From the NCBI GenBank assembly GCA_964419335.1, contig CAYQOX010000022.1, forward strand, positions 6,991 to 70,990: a DNA stretch of 64,000 nt, given 5' to 3'. The notes beneath the pieces are model-generated. The model was not told the origin of the DNA, ran no database searches, and was given only the letters and a program-made list of their open reading frames with translations. The stretch's first letter is position 1; each line of letters starts with the position of its first letter. Position numbers and translations under genes: made by a program. This document shows, one piece after another, positions 8,460-17,408 of the stretch. The DNA is from CAYQOX01 sp964419335 (GTDB lineage Bacteria; Hinthialibacterota; Hinthialibacteria; Hinthialibacterales; Hinthialibacteraceae).

Positions 8460-9416
8460 GTGAAACGCAGGAATTTTTTAACCGGATTAGGGGCAGGATT
8501 GGCAGCGCCGGTTTTCGTCCCTTCGACGGCAAAAGGCGCTAATGAGACGTATAAAATCGCTTTGGTGATGAAGGCTTTATCGAATCCCTTTTTTCACTCA
8601 ATGGAAATGGGAGCCCGTGAAGAGGCGGAAAAATTAGGGGTTGAGTTGTTTGTTCAGGGGACCAATAAAGAGACCGATGTTGCCCAGCAAGTGAATATTG
8701 TGGAGAATTATATGACGCGTCAAGTCGATGCGATCGTTATCGCTCCCGCGAGTTCAACCGGCTTGGTTTCGGTGTTGAAGCGTGCGCAAACTCAGGGGAT
8801 TTATGTAGTGAATATTGATAATCCACTTGATGAGCAAGCCAAGAAGCAGATGGACTTGCAATGTCCCTTTGTGGGATCGGATAATGCGTTAGGCGCTTCA
8901 TTGGCGGCGCATGATTTGGTCGCGGCGATGGGGGGCAAGGGAGAAGTGGCCATCTTGGAGGGAATTCCCGGGGTGCAAAACGCAGAACTGCGTAAGCAAG
9001 GGGCGAGGCGTATTTTTGATGCGGAGGAGTATATCGAAGTGGTGGCTTCGCAGACTGCCGAATGGGCTGCGGAGCAAGGATATCGTGTATTTACCAGCAT
9101 ACTTACCTCTCATCCCAATCTCAGCGGTTTATTTGCTGCCAATGACAATATGGCTTTGGGAGCGATTCGTGCGATTGATGGAGCCGGGAAAGTCGATCAG
9201 ATTAAAGTGGTCTCTTATGATAACCTTAAACCCGCGCGTGAAGCGATCCTTGATGGAAAATTAATTTCGACCATCGATCAGCATCCTGAACTTATGGGGG
9301 CTTATGGTGTGCGAGCGGCGAAAGAGCATCTGGAGGGGGAAGCAATTGATGATTATATTCCTACGCCATTGGAAGTGATTGATTACCGTTATTTATCTTT
9401 GAATACAAATCAATGA
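8460..9416 (+). CDS. Tat-signal sugar-binding protein (RbsB-like, periplasmic-binding family 4)
   Basis: The GTG at 8460 is chosen because GGAGGA lies just upstream; an in-frame TTG at 8433 lacks one. The 318-residue product starts with a Tat-type signal (KRRNFLTGLGAGLAAPVFVPSTAKGA) and continues as a ribose-binding-protein fold: IALVMKALSNPFFHSMEMGAREEAEKLG, then DAIVIAPASSTGLVSVLKRA, then a second lobe with GLFAANDNMALGAIRAI. A Tat rather than Sec signal is unusual for this family in model species but common in this type of bacterium. It should deliver a sugar to the adjacent permease. The ligand is not identifiable from sequence alone. Confidence 0.9.
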   Translation: MKRRNFLTGLGAGLAAPVFVPSTAKGANETYKIALVMKALSNPFFHSMEMGAREEAEKLGVELFVQGTNKETDVAQQVNIVENYMTRQVDAIVIAPASSTGLVSVLKRAQTQGIYVVNIDNPLDEQAKKQMDLQCPFVGSDNALGASLAAHDLVAAMGGKGEVAILEGIPGVQNAELRKQGARRIFDAEEYIEVVASQTAEWAAEQGYRVFTSILTSHPNLSGLFAANDNMALGAIRAIDGAGKVDQIKVVSYDNLKPAREAILDGKLISTIDQHPELMGAYGVRAAKEHLEGEAIDDYIPTPLEVIDYRYLSLNTNQ

Positions 9417-9472
9417 GTATTCGTATTTGCGAACTTGAGCGAAGAATGAAGGGTAGGATAAGGGAATAACCA

Positions 9473-10387
9473 ATGAAAAAGATATACGTTGTTGGAAGTT
9501 CAAATACGGATATGGTGGTGAAATGTAAAACCTTACCGACTCCAGGAGAAACCGTGCTGGGAAGTGATTATGTGCGGGTACAAGGGGGGAAAGGGGCGAA
9601 TCAAGCGGTTGCTTCGGCGCGATTAGGTGGAGAGGTGACTTTTTTTTGCCGGGTGGGAGATGATCCCTTTGGTTTGGAAAGTTTAGAAGAATATCGGAAG
9701 GATGGAATTGATACATCTCATGTGATTGTGGAAAAGGGAGGCGCTTCAGGCGTCGCGTTAATAATGGTCGATGCGAAGGGAGAGAACTACATCGCGGTTG
9801 CTTCGGGGGTGAATAATCATATGCGTCCCGAAGATGTTGAACCATTGCAAGAGATGTTGCAGCCAGGCGATGTGATTCTAATGCAATTAGAAATTCCGAT
9901 AGACACTGTAGTACGAACTGCACAAATTGGACAGCAAAAAGGGGCGATTGTGATTCTCGATCCGGCCCCGGCTCCCTCGCAAGGTCTGCCTAAAACCCTT
10001 TATTCGATGCTCGATTTTATTCTTCCTAACCGTAATGAAGCGGCGGCCTTGGTAGGGACGGCTACCGTGCCGGAAGTGATGACTCAGGCCTTGCTCAATA
10101 CAGGAGTCAACAATGTAATCATAACCGTGGGAAATCAGGGGTGCATTTGGGCTCGACAGGAGGGGCAGGATTCTTTGCCTACTTATCCAGTGAAATCGAT
10201 GGATTCCACCGCGGCGGGTGATGCCTTTGCTGGCGGATTAGCGGTCGCCTTAGCGCGGGAAAAACCGGTACGTGAGGCGATAGAATGGGGACAGAAAGCC
10301 GCGACCATGTCGGTTACCCGCATGGGGGCGCAACCTTCCCTTCCTACAAAAGAAGAAATGGAACAATATGAGTTTCCAGAATTATAA
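9473..10387 (+). CDS. rbsK: Ribokinase (PfkB family)
   Basis: The 304-residue cytosolic protein carries the PfkB family signatures. The N-terminal GSSNTDMVVK and GGKGANQA (38-45) form the sugar site. DSTAAGDAFAGG (from 244) is the second PfkB motif, with D250 as the predicted catalytic base. Length and the GGKGANQA motif match ribokinase rather than fructokinase. It would phosphorylate ribose or a related sugar imported by the two preceding genes. It follows the binding-protein gene by 56 bases and precedes the DUF1080 gene by 20, so one transcript is likely, ending at the terminator at 11297. Confidence 0.88.
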   Translation: MKKIYVVGSSNTDMVVKCKTLPTPGETVLGSDYVRVQGGKGANQAVASARLGGEVTFFCRVGDDPFGLESLEEYRKDGIDTSHVIVEKGGASGVALIMVDAKGENYIAVASGVNNHMRPEDVEPLQEMLQPGDVILMQLEIPIDTVVRTAQIGQQKGAIVILDPAPAPSQGLPKTLYSMLDFILPNRNEAAALVGTATVPEVMTQALLNTGVNNVIITVGNQGCIWARQEGQDSLPTYPVKSMDSTAAGDAFAGGLAVALAREKPVREAIEWGQKAATMSVTRMGAQPSLPTKEEMEQYEFPEL

Positions 10388-10407
10388 GAAGAAAGGAAAA
10401 TAGGTTT

Positions 10408-11235
10408 ATGAAGAAGAGTAGAAGAAGAGTGAATCAAGTCCTATCCTTTGGCTGTGTTGTTGCTCTTTTGGTAGGCGCGGCGGGATATGTAAGCGCAGCG
10501 GAGGGAGATGAGAACGGTGAGAACAAGAAGATCGGGGTTGGGGCTGAGGCTCCTAAAGAGGCTGAGGTTTTGTTTGATGGCACCCGGGAGATGCTTGATG
10601 AAAAGTGGACCTATTGGGAAGGGCCGCGGTTTAGTTCTTCTTTACCGATTAAGTGGAAGATTGTCGAAGATCCCGTGGATAAAGGGACGGTGCTGGTGGC
10701 GCATGATCCTGCTGCCGAGGGAGGAAAATACGGTGCGGCGGATATTGTGACGAAGAAAAAATACCGTGATTTTCGTCTCCATGTTGAGTTTCTGGTTCCC
10801 CATGAAGGAGGGAATAGCGGGGTGTATTTACAAAATCGCTATGAGATTCAAATTCTGGATGGGGATAAGGGAAAACATGGCATGGCGGCTGTGATTAATG
10901 AGGCGGCGGGGCCTTATGAGGCGTATCATGGAACCGGGAAATGGAATTCCTATGATATTCAGTTTCGGGCAGCGCGTTTTGATGAGCAAGGGAATCTTAC
11001 TGAAAAAGCGTTGGTGACAATCTATTTTAATGGTGTATTAGCCCATAAGAACCAACGGATAGAGAAAGTCTGGGGTGGAGAGAATTCTGGTCTGGATGGG
11101 GGAAATCAAGGAGGTGAAGGGATTACGGATCGTCCTGGTGGGATCAAGCTTCAGTGTGAAGGGCATGAGGTGTTGTACCGCAACATTTGGATTAAAGAAC
11201 TAGAGATTAAGGAGCCGGATACATGGTTTGAATAA
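10408..11235 (+). CDS. Secreted DUF1080 protein (3-keto-disaccharide hydrolase-like)
   Basis: This is a 275-residue exported protein. A basic N-terminus and hydrophobic core ending at VSAAE form the signal peptide. The DUF1080 beta-sandwich follows, with LFDGTREMLDEKWTYW, YRDFRLHVEFLVPHEGGNSGVYLQNRYEIQILD, and the late GGIKLQCEGHEVLYRNIWIKEL, all conserved features of the family. DUF1080 members have been linked to hydrolysis of 3-keto-glucosides and resemble concanavalin-like sugar-binding folds. It is last in the sugar operon, so it may release the sugar that the transporter takes up. That substrate link is inferred from position only. Confidence 0.85.
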   Translation: MKKSRRRVNQVLSFGCVVALLVGAAGYVSAAEGDENGENKKIGVGAEAPKEAEVLFDGTREMLDEKWTYWEGPRFSSSLPIKWKIVEDPVDKGTVLVAHDPAAEGGKYGAADIVTKKKYRDFRLHVEFLVPHEGGNSGVYLQNRYEIQILDGDKGKHGMAAVINEAAGPYEAYHGTGKWNSYDIQFRAARFDEQGNLTEKALVTIYFNGVLAHKNQRIEKVWGGENSGLDGGNQGGEGITDRPGGIKLQCEGHEVLYRNIWIKELEIKEPDTWFE

Positions 11236-11296
11236 AGGACTCAATTTGGATGTCAAATTGTCCTAAAGGAAAATTCAATTGTATTTCGATCGATTT

Positions 11297-11326
11297 ACCT
11301 CTACCTTATAGCGTAGAGGTTTTTTC
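11297..11326 (+). terminator. Intrinsic terminator of the sugar uptake operon
   Basis: ACCTCTAC (11297-11304) pairs with GTAGAGGT (11313-11320) around an 8-nt loop and is followed by a run of T. It closes the permease, binding protein, ribokinase and DUF1080 operon. An imperfect hairpin without a T-tract lies just before it at 11236-11264. Confidence 0.8.
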
Positions 11327-11352
11327 TATACGAGAGAAATGGGAGGAAAACC

Positions 11353-12348
11353 ATGACCAAGAAACGATCCAGTACGCGTAGAGATTTTTTGAAAACGACG
11401 GCATTTACCGTTTTGGGGAGCAAGTTTGCGACCCCCTCGTGGGCGGATGAAGATAAGCCGATGCCGCAGCGTGAATTTGGGCGATCCGGTGAGAAGGTTT
11501 CGCTATTGTGCCTTGGCGGGCACCATATTGGGCGCCAAGGTGAAGATCAGGAATCGATTGATTTAATCCGAGAAGCCATCGATTTGGGGGTGACTTTTAT
11601 GGATAATGCCTGGGAGTATCATGGCGGCCGTTCGGAAGAACGAATGGGACGTGCTTTGGAAGATGGGTATCGCGATAAAGTTTTCTTGATGACCAAGCAT
11701 CATGGACGCGATAAAGAAACAGCGATGAAACATTTAGAAGAAAGTCTACGCCGCTTAAAGACTGACGTGATCGATTTGTGGCAGTTTCATGAAGTTGTGT
11801 ACGATAAAGATCCAGAAATGATTTTTGCGAAGGATGGTGGAATTGAAGCGGCAATTGAAGCTAAGAAACAAGGGAAGGTGCGCTATATTGGATTTACAGG
11901 GCATAAAGATCCGGAGCATTTTAAGAAGATGCTCTCTTATGATTATGAATGGGATGCGGTACAAATGCCGCTCAATGTTTTAGACGCGCATTTCAAGAGT
12001 TTTCGGGAAAATATATTGCCCATCCTGCTAGAGCGGGGAATTGCACCGGTGGGGATGAAATCGCTCGCTTCCGGAGCGATTGTACGAAACAACATCGTTC
12101 CCGTTAAAGATGCTTTGCGATATGTGTTTCGTTTGCCGGTTGCTACGGTGGTATCGGGAATGGAGAACCGGGAATACTTGCATAAGAATGTCCAATTGGC
12201 GAAAACATTCGAGTCTTTGGATGATGAGGCGATGGAAAAGATTCTCGCTAAGACCAAAGAGCCGGCAATGACGGGAGACTATGAACTGTTTAAGACGACC
12301 CGGCGATTTGATGGGCCTGTTGGGAGAGAACTGCATGGGGTTGGATGA
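11353..12348 (+). CDS. Tat-exported aldo/keto reductase
   Basis: A Tat signal (STRRDFLKTTAFTVLG, residues 7-22) precedes a complete aldo/keto reductase barrel; total length is 331 residues. The catalytic tetrad is visible as D84 and Y89 (MDNAWEYHGGRSE), K115 (LMTKHHG) and H146 (LWQFHE). Family members reduce carbonyls with NADPH, yet this one appears to be sent folded, with its cofactor, to the periplasm, as is known for other Tat oxidoreductases. GGGAGG gives a clear ribosome binding site. The gene stands alone after the terminator of the sugar operon. Substrate unknown; a sugar-derived aldehyde or ketone is a guess from context. Confidence 0.88.
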   Translation: MTKKRSSTRRDFLKTTAFTVLGSKFATPSWADEDKPMPQREFGRSGEKVSLLCLGGHHIGRQGEDQESIDLIREAIDLGVTFMDNAWEYHGGRSEERMGRALEDGYRDKVFLMTKHHGRDKETAMKHLEESLRRLKTDVIDLWQFHEVVYDKDPEMIFAKDGGIEAAIEAKKQGKVRYIGFTGHKDPEHFKKMLSYDYEWDAVQMPLNVLDAHFKSFRENILPILLERGIAPVGMKSLASGAIVRNNIVPVKDALRYVFRLPVATVVSGMENREYLHKNVQLAKTFESLDDEAMEKILAKTKEPAMTGDYELFKTTRRFDGPVGRELHGVG

Positions 12349-12418
12349 TTATCATTCTACCCATGTTTAAAAAACGCAGTGAAGAGGCGCGGGGGTGTGT
12401 TGGGGGTATTTTTTTACG

Positions 12419-13792
12419 TTACCAGCCGTATTTTTCTGGGCCCCAGGGCTTGCGTTCGAGTTCTTGTTTTACGTAGATGAGTGAATTATTGGATACATCT
12501 TCGTTGAGAATCACGCCCGCGCCAATGATGCTGTAGCATCCCACTTTAACGCCGGGCATCAGTACGGCGTTGACGCCCGTGCGTGTATAGTCGCCGAGAT
12601 AGGCTGCGTTGGCGAAAGGAGAGCCGGTGATTTCGCGCCGTCCTTTGACGCGATGGATGGTTTCTTGATCATCAAAGCGGAGATTGCCGCAAACGGTGGC
12701 CGCGCCCAGATCGGCAGAACGTCCCAAGACTCCCCAGTATTCACCGTAGTGGAAGGAATAGGCTCCATCCATCATTAGGCCGCCGAATTCCGCCCCGTGG
12801 CCGACGATGCAGCTATTTCCGATCGAAGTGTTGGCTTCGATTTTACAGTATTCCTTAATTTCGGTGTGATCTCCAATAATGCAATTTTCGCCAATGATAG
12901 CGCCATCGATAATTTTTGTATGGCGGCCAACTTGAATATTCCCTTTCAGCTTTACATCACGGCCGATGAAGGACCCTTCGCCTAGAATGACATATCCCTC
13001 GATCTGGGCTCCATCTTCAATGCGTGCGTCATTGGCGAGTTGGTTTTCATTGATGAGTGCGCATTGATGTTCCAGCAACGCATGGTTGGCTTCCATAAGG
13101 TGCCAGGGTTTATCGATATCGACGAAAAAACCTTGATTTTCCACGGCATGGATGGTTTTCCCGTGGTGCAGCCTATGGCTCACCGATTCTGCCAGTTCGG
13201 CTTCTTGGGGAGGCATGTTTCCCACGTTGACCGAGGTCATGAGGCCGGGATTCTGTGTGAGCGCAGGAATGCATTCTCGGGTGAATCGGTAAATGCCGCA
13301 AAGGCGATGGGTGGCCTGGCGGGGATGGCCAAGGATTTGGGTAATTTTTTTGTTTTTCACATTTGCACAAAGCCATTCATGGGGTGGGCGATGATGGAGG
13401 GGATTGACCAGAGCTGCGCCATCACCGTTGGAAAGAGGGTAATTCAATAAGCGGATTAGATCCTCTTCGTTGAACAATACATCGCCATAGAGGACGAGAA
13501 ATTCTTCATCCTTTACGAAGGATAAAGCGAGTAAGAGGGCGTCCGCGGTGCCGCTTTGTTTTTTTTGCTCGACATATTGAATATTGCTTTGCTGACCGAT
13601 GGCGGATAAAACTTGGCCTCCCAGATGTCCGGTTACGACGACGGTATTATTGATCCCGGCTAGGGATAGGGCATCCATTTGCCATTGTATAAGGGGGCGG
13701 TTGGCGATGGGTAAAGCGGCTTTTGCCCAGGTCTCCCCATAGGGCCATAGTTTGCTTCCACGTCCAGCGGCGAGGATAATGGCAGTATTCAT
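12419..13792 (-). CDS. GlmU-like sugar-1-phosphate nucleotidyltransferase with left-handed beta-helix
   Basis: The 457-residue protein has two domains. Residues 1-240 are a nucleotidyltransferase, with IILAAGRGSKLWPYGETWAKAALPIANRPLIQW, a variant of the usual GxGTRL...PK loop, and the QSGTADALLLA segment. Residues 250-450 are hexapeptide repeats of a left-handed beta-helix (GEGSFIGRDVKLKG, IGENCIIGDHTEI). Length and order match GlmU or the archaeal-type bifunctional enzymes that acetylate and nucleotidylate sugar phosphates. True GlmU specificity is not certain, because the activation loop is altered (S for T, W for M/Y). GGGAGA precedes the ATG. The upstream DegT aminotransferase gene is 22 bases away, suggesting a joint role in nucleotide-sugar synthesis. 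Confidence 0.8.
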   Translation of the reverse strand: MNTAIILAAGRGSKLWPYGETWAKAALPIANRPLIQWQMDALSLAGINNTVVVTGHLGGQVLSAIGQQSNIQYVEQKKQSGTADALLLALSFVKDEEFLVLYGDVLFNEEDLIRLLNYPLSNGDGAALVNPLHHRPPHEWLCANVKNKKITQILGHPRQATHRLCGIYRFTRECIPALTQNPGLMTSVNVGNMPPQEAELAESVSHRLHHGKTIHAVENQGFFVDIDKPWHLMEANHALLEHQCALINENQLANDARIEDGAQIEGYVILGEGSFIGRDVKLKGNIQVGRHTKIIDGAIIGENCIIGDHTEIKEYCKIEANTSIGNSCIVGHGAEFGGLMMDGAYSFHYGEYWGVLGRSADLGAATVCGNLRFDDQETIHRVKGRREITGSPFANAAYLGDYTRTGVNAVLMPGVKVGCYSIIGAGVILNEDVSNNSLIYVKQELERKPWGPEKYGW

Positions 13793-13814
13793 GAGTTTCT
13801 CCCAAGTTTAAGGG

Positions 13815-15047
13815 TTAAGTGTTCAGAGCCTCATCGGCATGATCTTGGATTTTTTGAATTGCGCCGGCGATGTCTTCCATATCGGATTTTGTACCTAAAA
13901 ACATTTCTTGAAATAACCACACGCCTTCATCCCGGCATATGCGAATGCATTCGGGGCAGCAATCGTCGTCGAAATGGACGCGTGCTTTGTATAAGGCCTC
14001 ATAAGCCGGAGTTTTTTCGGCGAAATGTTGGAAATAAGAATAATGAATAAGGGGCAAATAGCCGGAAGAGCAGGGGATGCCTTCTTTTTCCAGGGCTTCG
14101 ATAAAGCGCGCTTTTGGTACATTTTGAAAGGCTTGGGGGGTGTAGCGCAAGATGCCCAGGTGATAGGCATGGCGTGTAGTCTTCTCATAGGAATCTGTCA
14201 TGCTTATGCCTTCAATATCGTTGAGTAAGGATCGCAAATAGGCTGCGTTTTGTTCGCGGATTTTCATTTGTTCTTCCATGCGTTCGAGTCCAACATTGAG
14301 CAATGCGGCTTGAAACGCACCCATGCGGTGATTTCCTCCCATCTCGTGATGGTCATACCATGCTCCCCCTTTAACGCGTCCGCAATTGACGAAACTGCGT
14401 AAGCGTTCATACAAGGCTTCATCATTTGTAACAATGGCTCCGCCTTCACCGGAGGTGAGATTTTTCGAGGATTGGAAGGAGAAGGTTCCCATGTGGCCGA
14501 TGGCGCCAACCCGTTCGTCACGCCACTCAGCCCCATGGGCTTGGGCTGCATCTTCCATAACCCACAGGTTGTGTTCCTGAGCAATTGCCATGATTTCATC
14601 CATATGGGCCGGATTCCCTGCAATGTGGACTGGAATGATGGCTTTGGTTTGGGGGGTGATGGCTTTTCGAATTGCTTGGGGATCGAGGTTATAGGTTGTG
14701 GGATCGATATCGGCAAACACGGGAATCGCGTTGGCCATGAGAACGCCAATGCCAGTGGCAATGAAGGTATAGGGAGGGATAATTACCTGATCGCCGGGAC
14801 CAATGCCTAAGGCTTGCATGGCGATATAGATGGCGTCGGTTCCGTTGGTGCAGGCAACCGCGTAGTGGGCGTCACAGAAGGAGGCAAAATTCTTTTCAAA
14901 GGCTTCAATGGCACTGGAACCGATGCCCCATGCATCTTCTCTTAGGGTTTTGAGTAAGGCTTCTTCTTCCCGATGATCAAAAATTGGCCATGTAGGAAAA
15001 GGTTGGGTTCGGTAAGGCTGTCCTCCCTGGATTGCAAGATGGGGCAT
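13815..15047 (-). CDS. DegT/DnrJ/EryC1/StrS-family PLP aminotransferase
   Basis: Starting at the ATG at 15047, which has GGAGA eight bases upstream, the protein has 410 residues. The PLP pocket is complete: CTNGTDAI (67-73) binds the phosphate, D166 in MEDAAQAHGA pairs with the pyridine nitrogen, and K195 in SFQSSKNLTSGEGG is the Schiff-base lysine. These enzymes aminate keto-sugars on nucleotide carriers; some relatives dehydrate sugars. A second in-frame ATG at 15086 has no ribosome binding site. It forms an operon with the GlmU-like gene. A role in amino-sugar synthesis for surface glycan is likely; the exact sugar is open. Confidence 0.9.
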   Translation of the reverse strand: MPHLAIQGGQPYRTQPFPTWPIFDHREEEALLKTLREDAWGIGSSAIEAFEKNFASFCDAHYAVACTNGTDAIYIAMQALGIGPGDQVIIPPYTFIATGIGVLMANAIPVFADIDPTTYNLDPQAIRKAITPQTKAIIPVHIAGNPAHMDEIMAIAQEHNLWVMEDAAQAHGAEWRDERVGAIGHMGTFSFQSSKNLTSGEGGAIVTNDEALYERLRSFVNCGRVKGGAWYDHHEMGGNHRMGAFQAALLNVGLERMEEQMKIREQNAAYLRSLLNDIEGISMTDSYEKTTRHAYHLGILRYTPQAFQNVPKARFIEALEKEGIPCSSGYLPLIHYSYFQHFAEKTPAYEALYKARVHFDDDCCPECIRICRDEGVWLFQEMFLGTKSDMEDIAGAIQKIQDHADEALNT

Positions 15048-15230
15048 AAATTCATTCTCCTTTTTTGTGAGGGTAAAGCAATCCATTCACACTGTAATTT
15101 ATGTGTACGAATGGAATCTTCAAAAGATCATAGTTATAATAATAGAAAAACTGGTTAAAATTATAAACCGAAGTCAATCTGAAAGTCTATTCAAGACGGT
15201 AAAGATCAGTTACTTTTTTCAGGAGTTGTG

Positions 15231-17105
15231 ATGTCGGATTTTGATGTTATCGTGGTTGGTGGAGGTCATGCCGGATGCGAAGCGGCCGCGGCCTCTGCGA
15301 ATATGGGCGTAAAAACTGCCTTGCTTACCTTCGATTTGGATGCACTGGCGAAGATGTCGTGTAATCCCGCCATCGGCGGGGTGGCTAAGGGGCAGCTGGT
15401 GCGTGAGATCGATGCCCTGGGCGGGATTATGGGGCGGGTATCGGACCGTGCAGGAATTCATTTTCGGATACTCAATGCTTCGAAAGGTCCGGCAGTACGT
15501 TCGCCCCGAGCGCAGGCAGATTCACCGCGATATTGCCAGTACATGCGGGAGTGTTTGGAGAGAATTTCGAATCTTACGCTTTTGCAGGGCGAAGGTTCTT
15601 CGGTCCTGGTGGAGAATGGCCAGGTCACAGGGGTTGCGGATCGTCAGGGGAATAAGCTTTATGGGCGCATGGTGATCCTTACGCCGGGAACTTTTCTTGG
15701 CGGTTTACTGCATTTTGGCCTTGAAACAAAGCAGGGCGGCCGAATTGGTGATAGTCCTTCTTTGGTGTTAGCGGAAAATCTTCGCGAGCTTGGCTTTTCT
15801 TTGGGGCGATTAAAAACTGGAACTCCGGCACGTTTAAATAAACATACGATCGATTTCTCTTCCATGGAGAAACAGTATGGGGATGAACCGCCTGCTCCCT
15901 TTTCTTATCATCCTGAAATTCAAGTGCGTAATCAGGTGTGTTGTTATATTACCCGCACGGAGCAAGAAACGCATGATATTATAGCCCATAGCCTTGACCG
16001 ATCTCCACTGTATACGGGAAAAATTACTGGGATAGGACCCCGTTATTGTCCCTCGATTGAGGATAAGATTTATCGATTTCCTGATAAGAGTTCGCATCCA
16101 ATTTTTGTTGAACCTGAAGGGTTGGATACCGATTTAGTCTATCCCAATGGCATTTCGACCAGTCTTCCTTTGGATGTGCAGGAAGCCTTCATCCATACGA
16201 TTCCGGGGTTGGAAGGTGCTGAGATTGTGAAGCCCGGTTATGCGGTGGAGTATTTCTTTTCGAATCCCCAAGACTTGTATCCATGGCTAGAGAGCAAACG
16301 TGTCGCAGGTCTGTTTATGGCAGGGCAGATTAATGGAACCTCAGGCTATGAAGAGGCTGCCGCGCAGGGATTTATCGCGGGTATTAATGCGGCATTGCGG
16401 GTGCAAGGGGCTGAACCGTTTATTCTTGGCCGCGATGAAGCCTTTATCGGCGTTTTGGTGGATGACCTCGTGACCAAAGGGGTGGAAGAGCCTTACCGGC
16501 TATTCACTTCTTCGGCGGAATATCGATTGTTGTTACGTCAGGATAATGCTGATTTTCGGCTGCAGGAAAAGGGCTATGATTTGGGATTGATTCCCCGTGA
16601 TTGGCATGAAGAAATGCTGCGATGGAAGAAGGATCTTGGTGAACTGCGGGATGAGCTTAAGAAAAAAATCATTCCACCGACGGCGGAGATGCAATCCCTT
16701 TTTGCGGAGATGGAACTAGGTTCGATTTCGCACAATACTTCGTTGCTGCAAATTCTACGCCGCGCGAAGATGAAGCCGGAGTATCTTGTGCGTTTTGGGG
16801 TGGATATTTCTTCTTATCATTCTCGAGTACTGGAACAGTTGGATATCGAAACCAAGTATCAAGGTTACATTGAACGTCAGCTTAAAGAAATAGAAGAAGA
16901 CCGCAAGGCTGATCGCCGTCCTATCCCGCCTGATCTTGATTATGATGCGATTTCGACGATGCGTAATGAAGCGAAGGAAAAGTTCAAGCGAGTGCAGCCC
17001 GCGACGCTTGGGCAGGCTTCCCGTATTCCGGGAATTTTTCCTGCAGATATTACCGTACTGTGGGTAAGTATTATGAAACACACGCGCGAGACTTCTGCCG
17101 CATGA
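15231..17105 (+). CDS. mnmG: tRNA uridine 5-carboxymethylaminomethyl modification enzyme MnmG
   Basis: The 624-residue protein is a full-length MnmG (GidA). FAD binds at VIVVGGGHAGCEAA (residues 6-19). Other conserved parts are KMSCNPAIGGVAKGQLVREIDALGG, GTFLGG, GRLKTGTPARL, GQINGTSGYEEAAAQG and the tRNA-binding C-terminal domain with YDAISTMRNEAKEKF and PATLGQASRIPG. With MnmE it adds the carboxymethylaminomethyl group to wobble uridine 34. AGGAG five bases before the ATG at 15231 decides against the GTG at 15228. No mnmE, rsmG or parAB genes adjoin it here, so the common chromosomal grouping is absent. Confidence 0.97.
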   Translation: MSDFDVIVVGGGHAGCEAAAASANMGVKTALLTFDLDALAKMSCNPAIGGVAKGQLVREIDALGGIMGRVSDRAGIHFRILNASKGPAVRSPRAQADSPRYCQYMRECLERISNLTLLQGEGSSVLVENGQVTGVADRQGNKLYGRMVILTPGTFLGGLLHFGLETKQGGRIGDSPSLVLAENLRELGFSLGRLKTGTPARLNKHTIDFSSMEKQYGDEPPAPFSYHPEIQVRNQVCCYITRTEQETHDIIAHSLDRSPLYTGKITGIGPRYCPSIEDKIYRFPDKSSHPIFVEPEGLDTDLVYPNGISTSLPLDVQEAFIHTIPGLEGAEIVKPGYAVEYFFSNPQDLYPWLESKRVAGLFMAGQINGTSGYEEAAAQGFIAGINAALRVQGAEPFILGRDEAFIGVLVDDLVTKGVEEPYRLFTSSAEYRLLLRQDNADFRLQEKGYDLGLIPRDWHEEMLRWKKDLGELRDELKKKIIPPTAEMQSLFAEMELGSISHNTSLLQILRRAKMKPEYLVRFGVDISSYHSRVLEQLDIETKYQGYIERQLKEIEEDRKADRRPIPPDLDYDAISTMRNEAKEKFKRVQPATLGQASRIPGIFPADITVLWVSIMKHTRETSAA

Positions 17106-17351
17106 GAGTGATGTCGGTGGTAGACTTTCTTAACAGGGTCTCGCTTGTATTACTACAATAACAATGCTGTTTGGTTAGTGCCCCTGTTTGTACGGTATAA
17201 AGAATGCAGGATGTTCCCTGATTGTAGATCACCAACTCTTTGACTTTGTTTGAGATAGAGTAACCTACTTTTTTGGTAATGTCTAAACTAAGAGGGGTGA
17301 GGGGATTTTCTATGGGAGAAAATCTCCTTTGAGTTATTAGAACCTGTTATA
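17106..17351. other. Intergenic region without a convincing gene
   Basis: About 250 bases lie between the mnmG stop and the shared terminator. Only short frames without ribosome binding sites occur. No promoter or structured RNA is evident; it probably represents the 3' untranslated region of mnmG. Confidence 0.5.
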
Positions 17352-17387
17352 GAAAAGGCGTATGGTTTATTTTCCATACGCCTTTTC
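17352..17387. terminator. Bidirectional intrinsic terminator
   Basis: A 14-bp perfect stem, GAAAAGGCGTATGG with its complement at 17374-17387, closes an 8-nt loop. The arm ends are A/T-rich, so T-tracts arise on both strands. It separates the convergent mnmG and phosphofructokinase genes. Confidence 0.9.
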
Positions 17388-17408
17388 ATCATTTAACGAG
17401 TAGAGGAA

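Noticed and set aside
12419..15047. Many overlapping opposite-strand frames in the nucleotidyltransferase and aminotransferase genes
   Set aside because: They are shadows of well-supported genes with catalytic motifs; none has a ribosome binding site plus recognisable motif.
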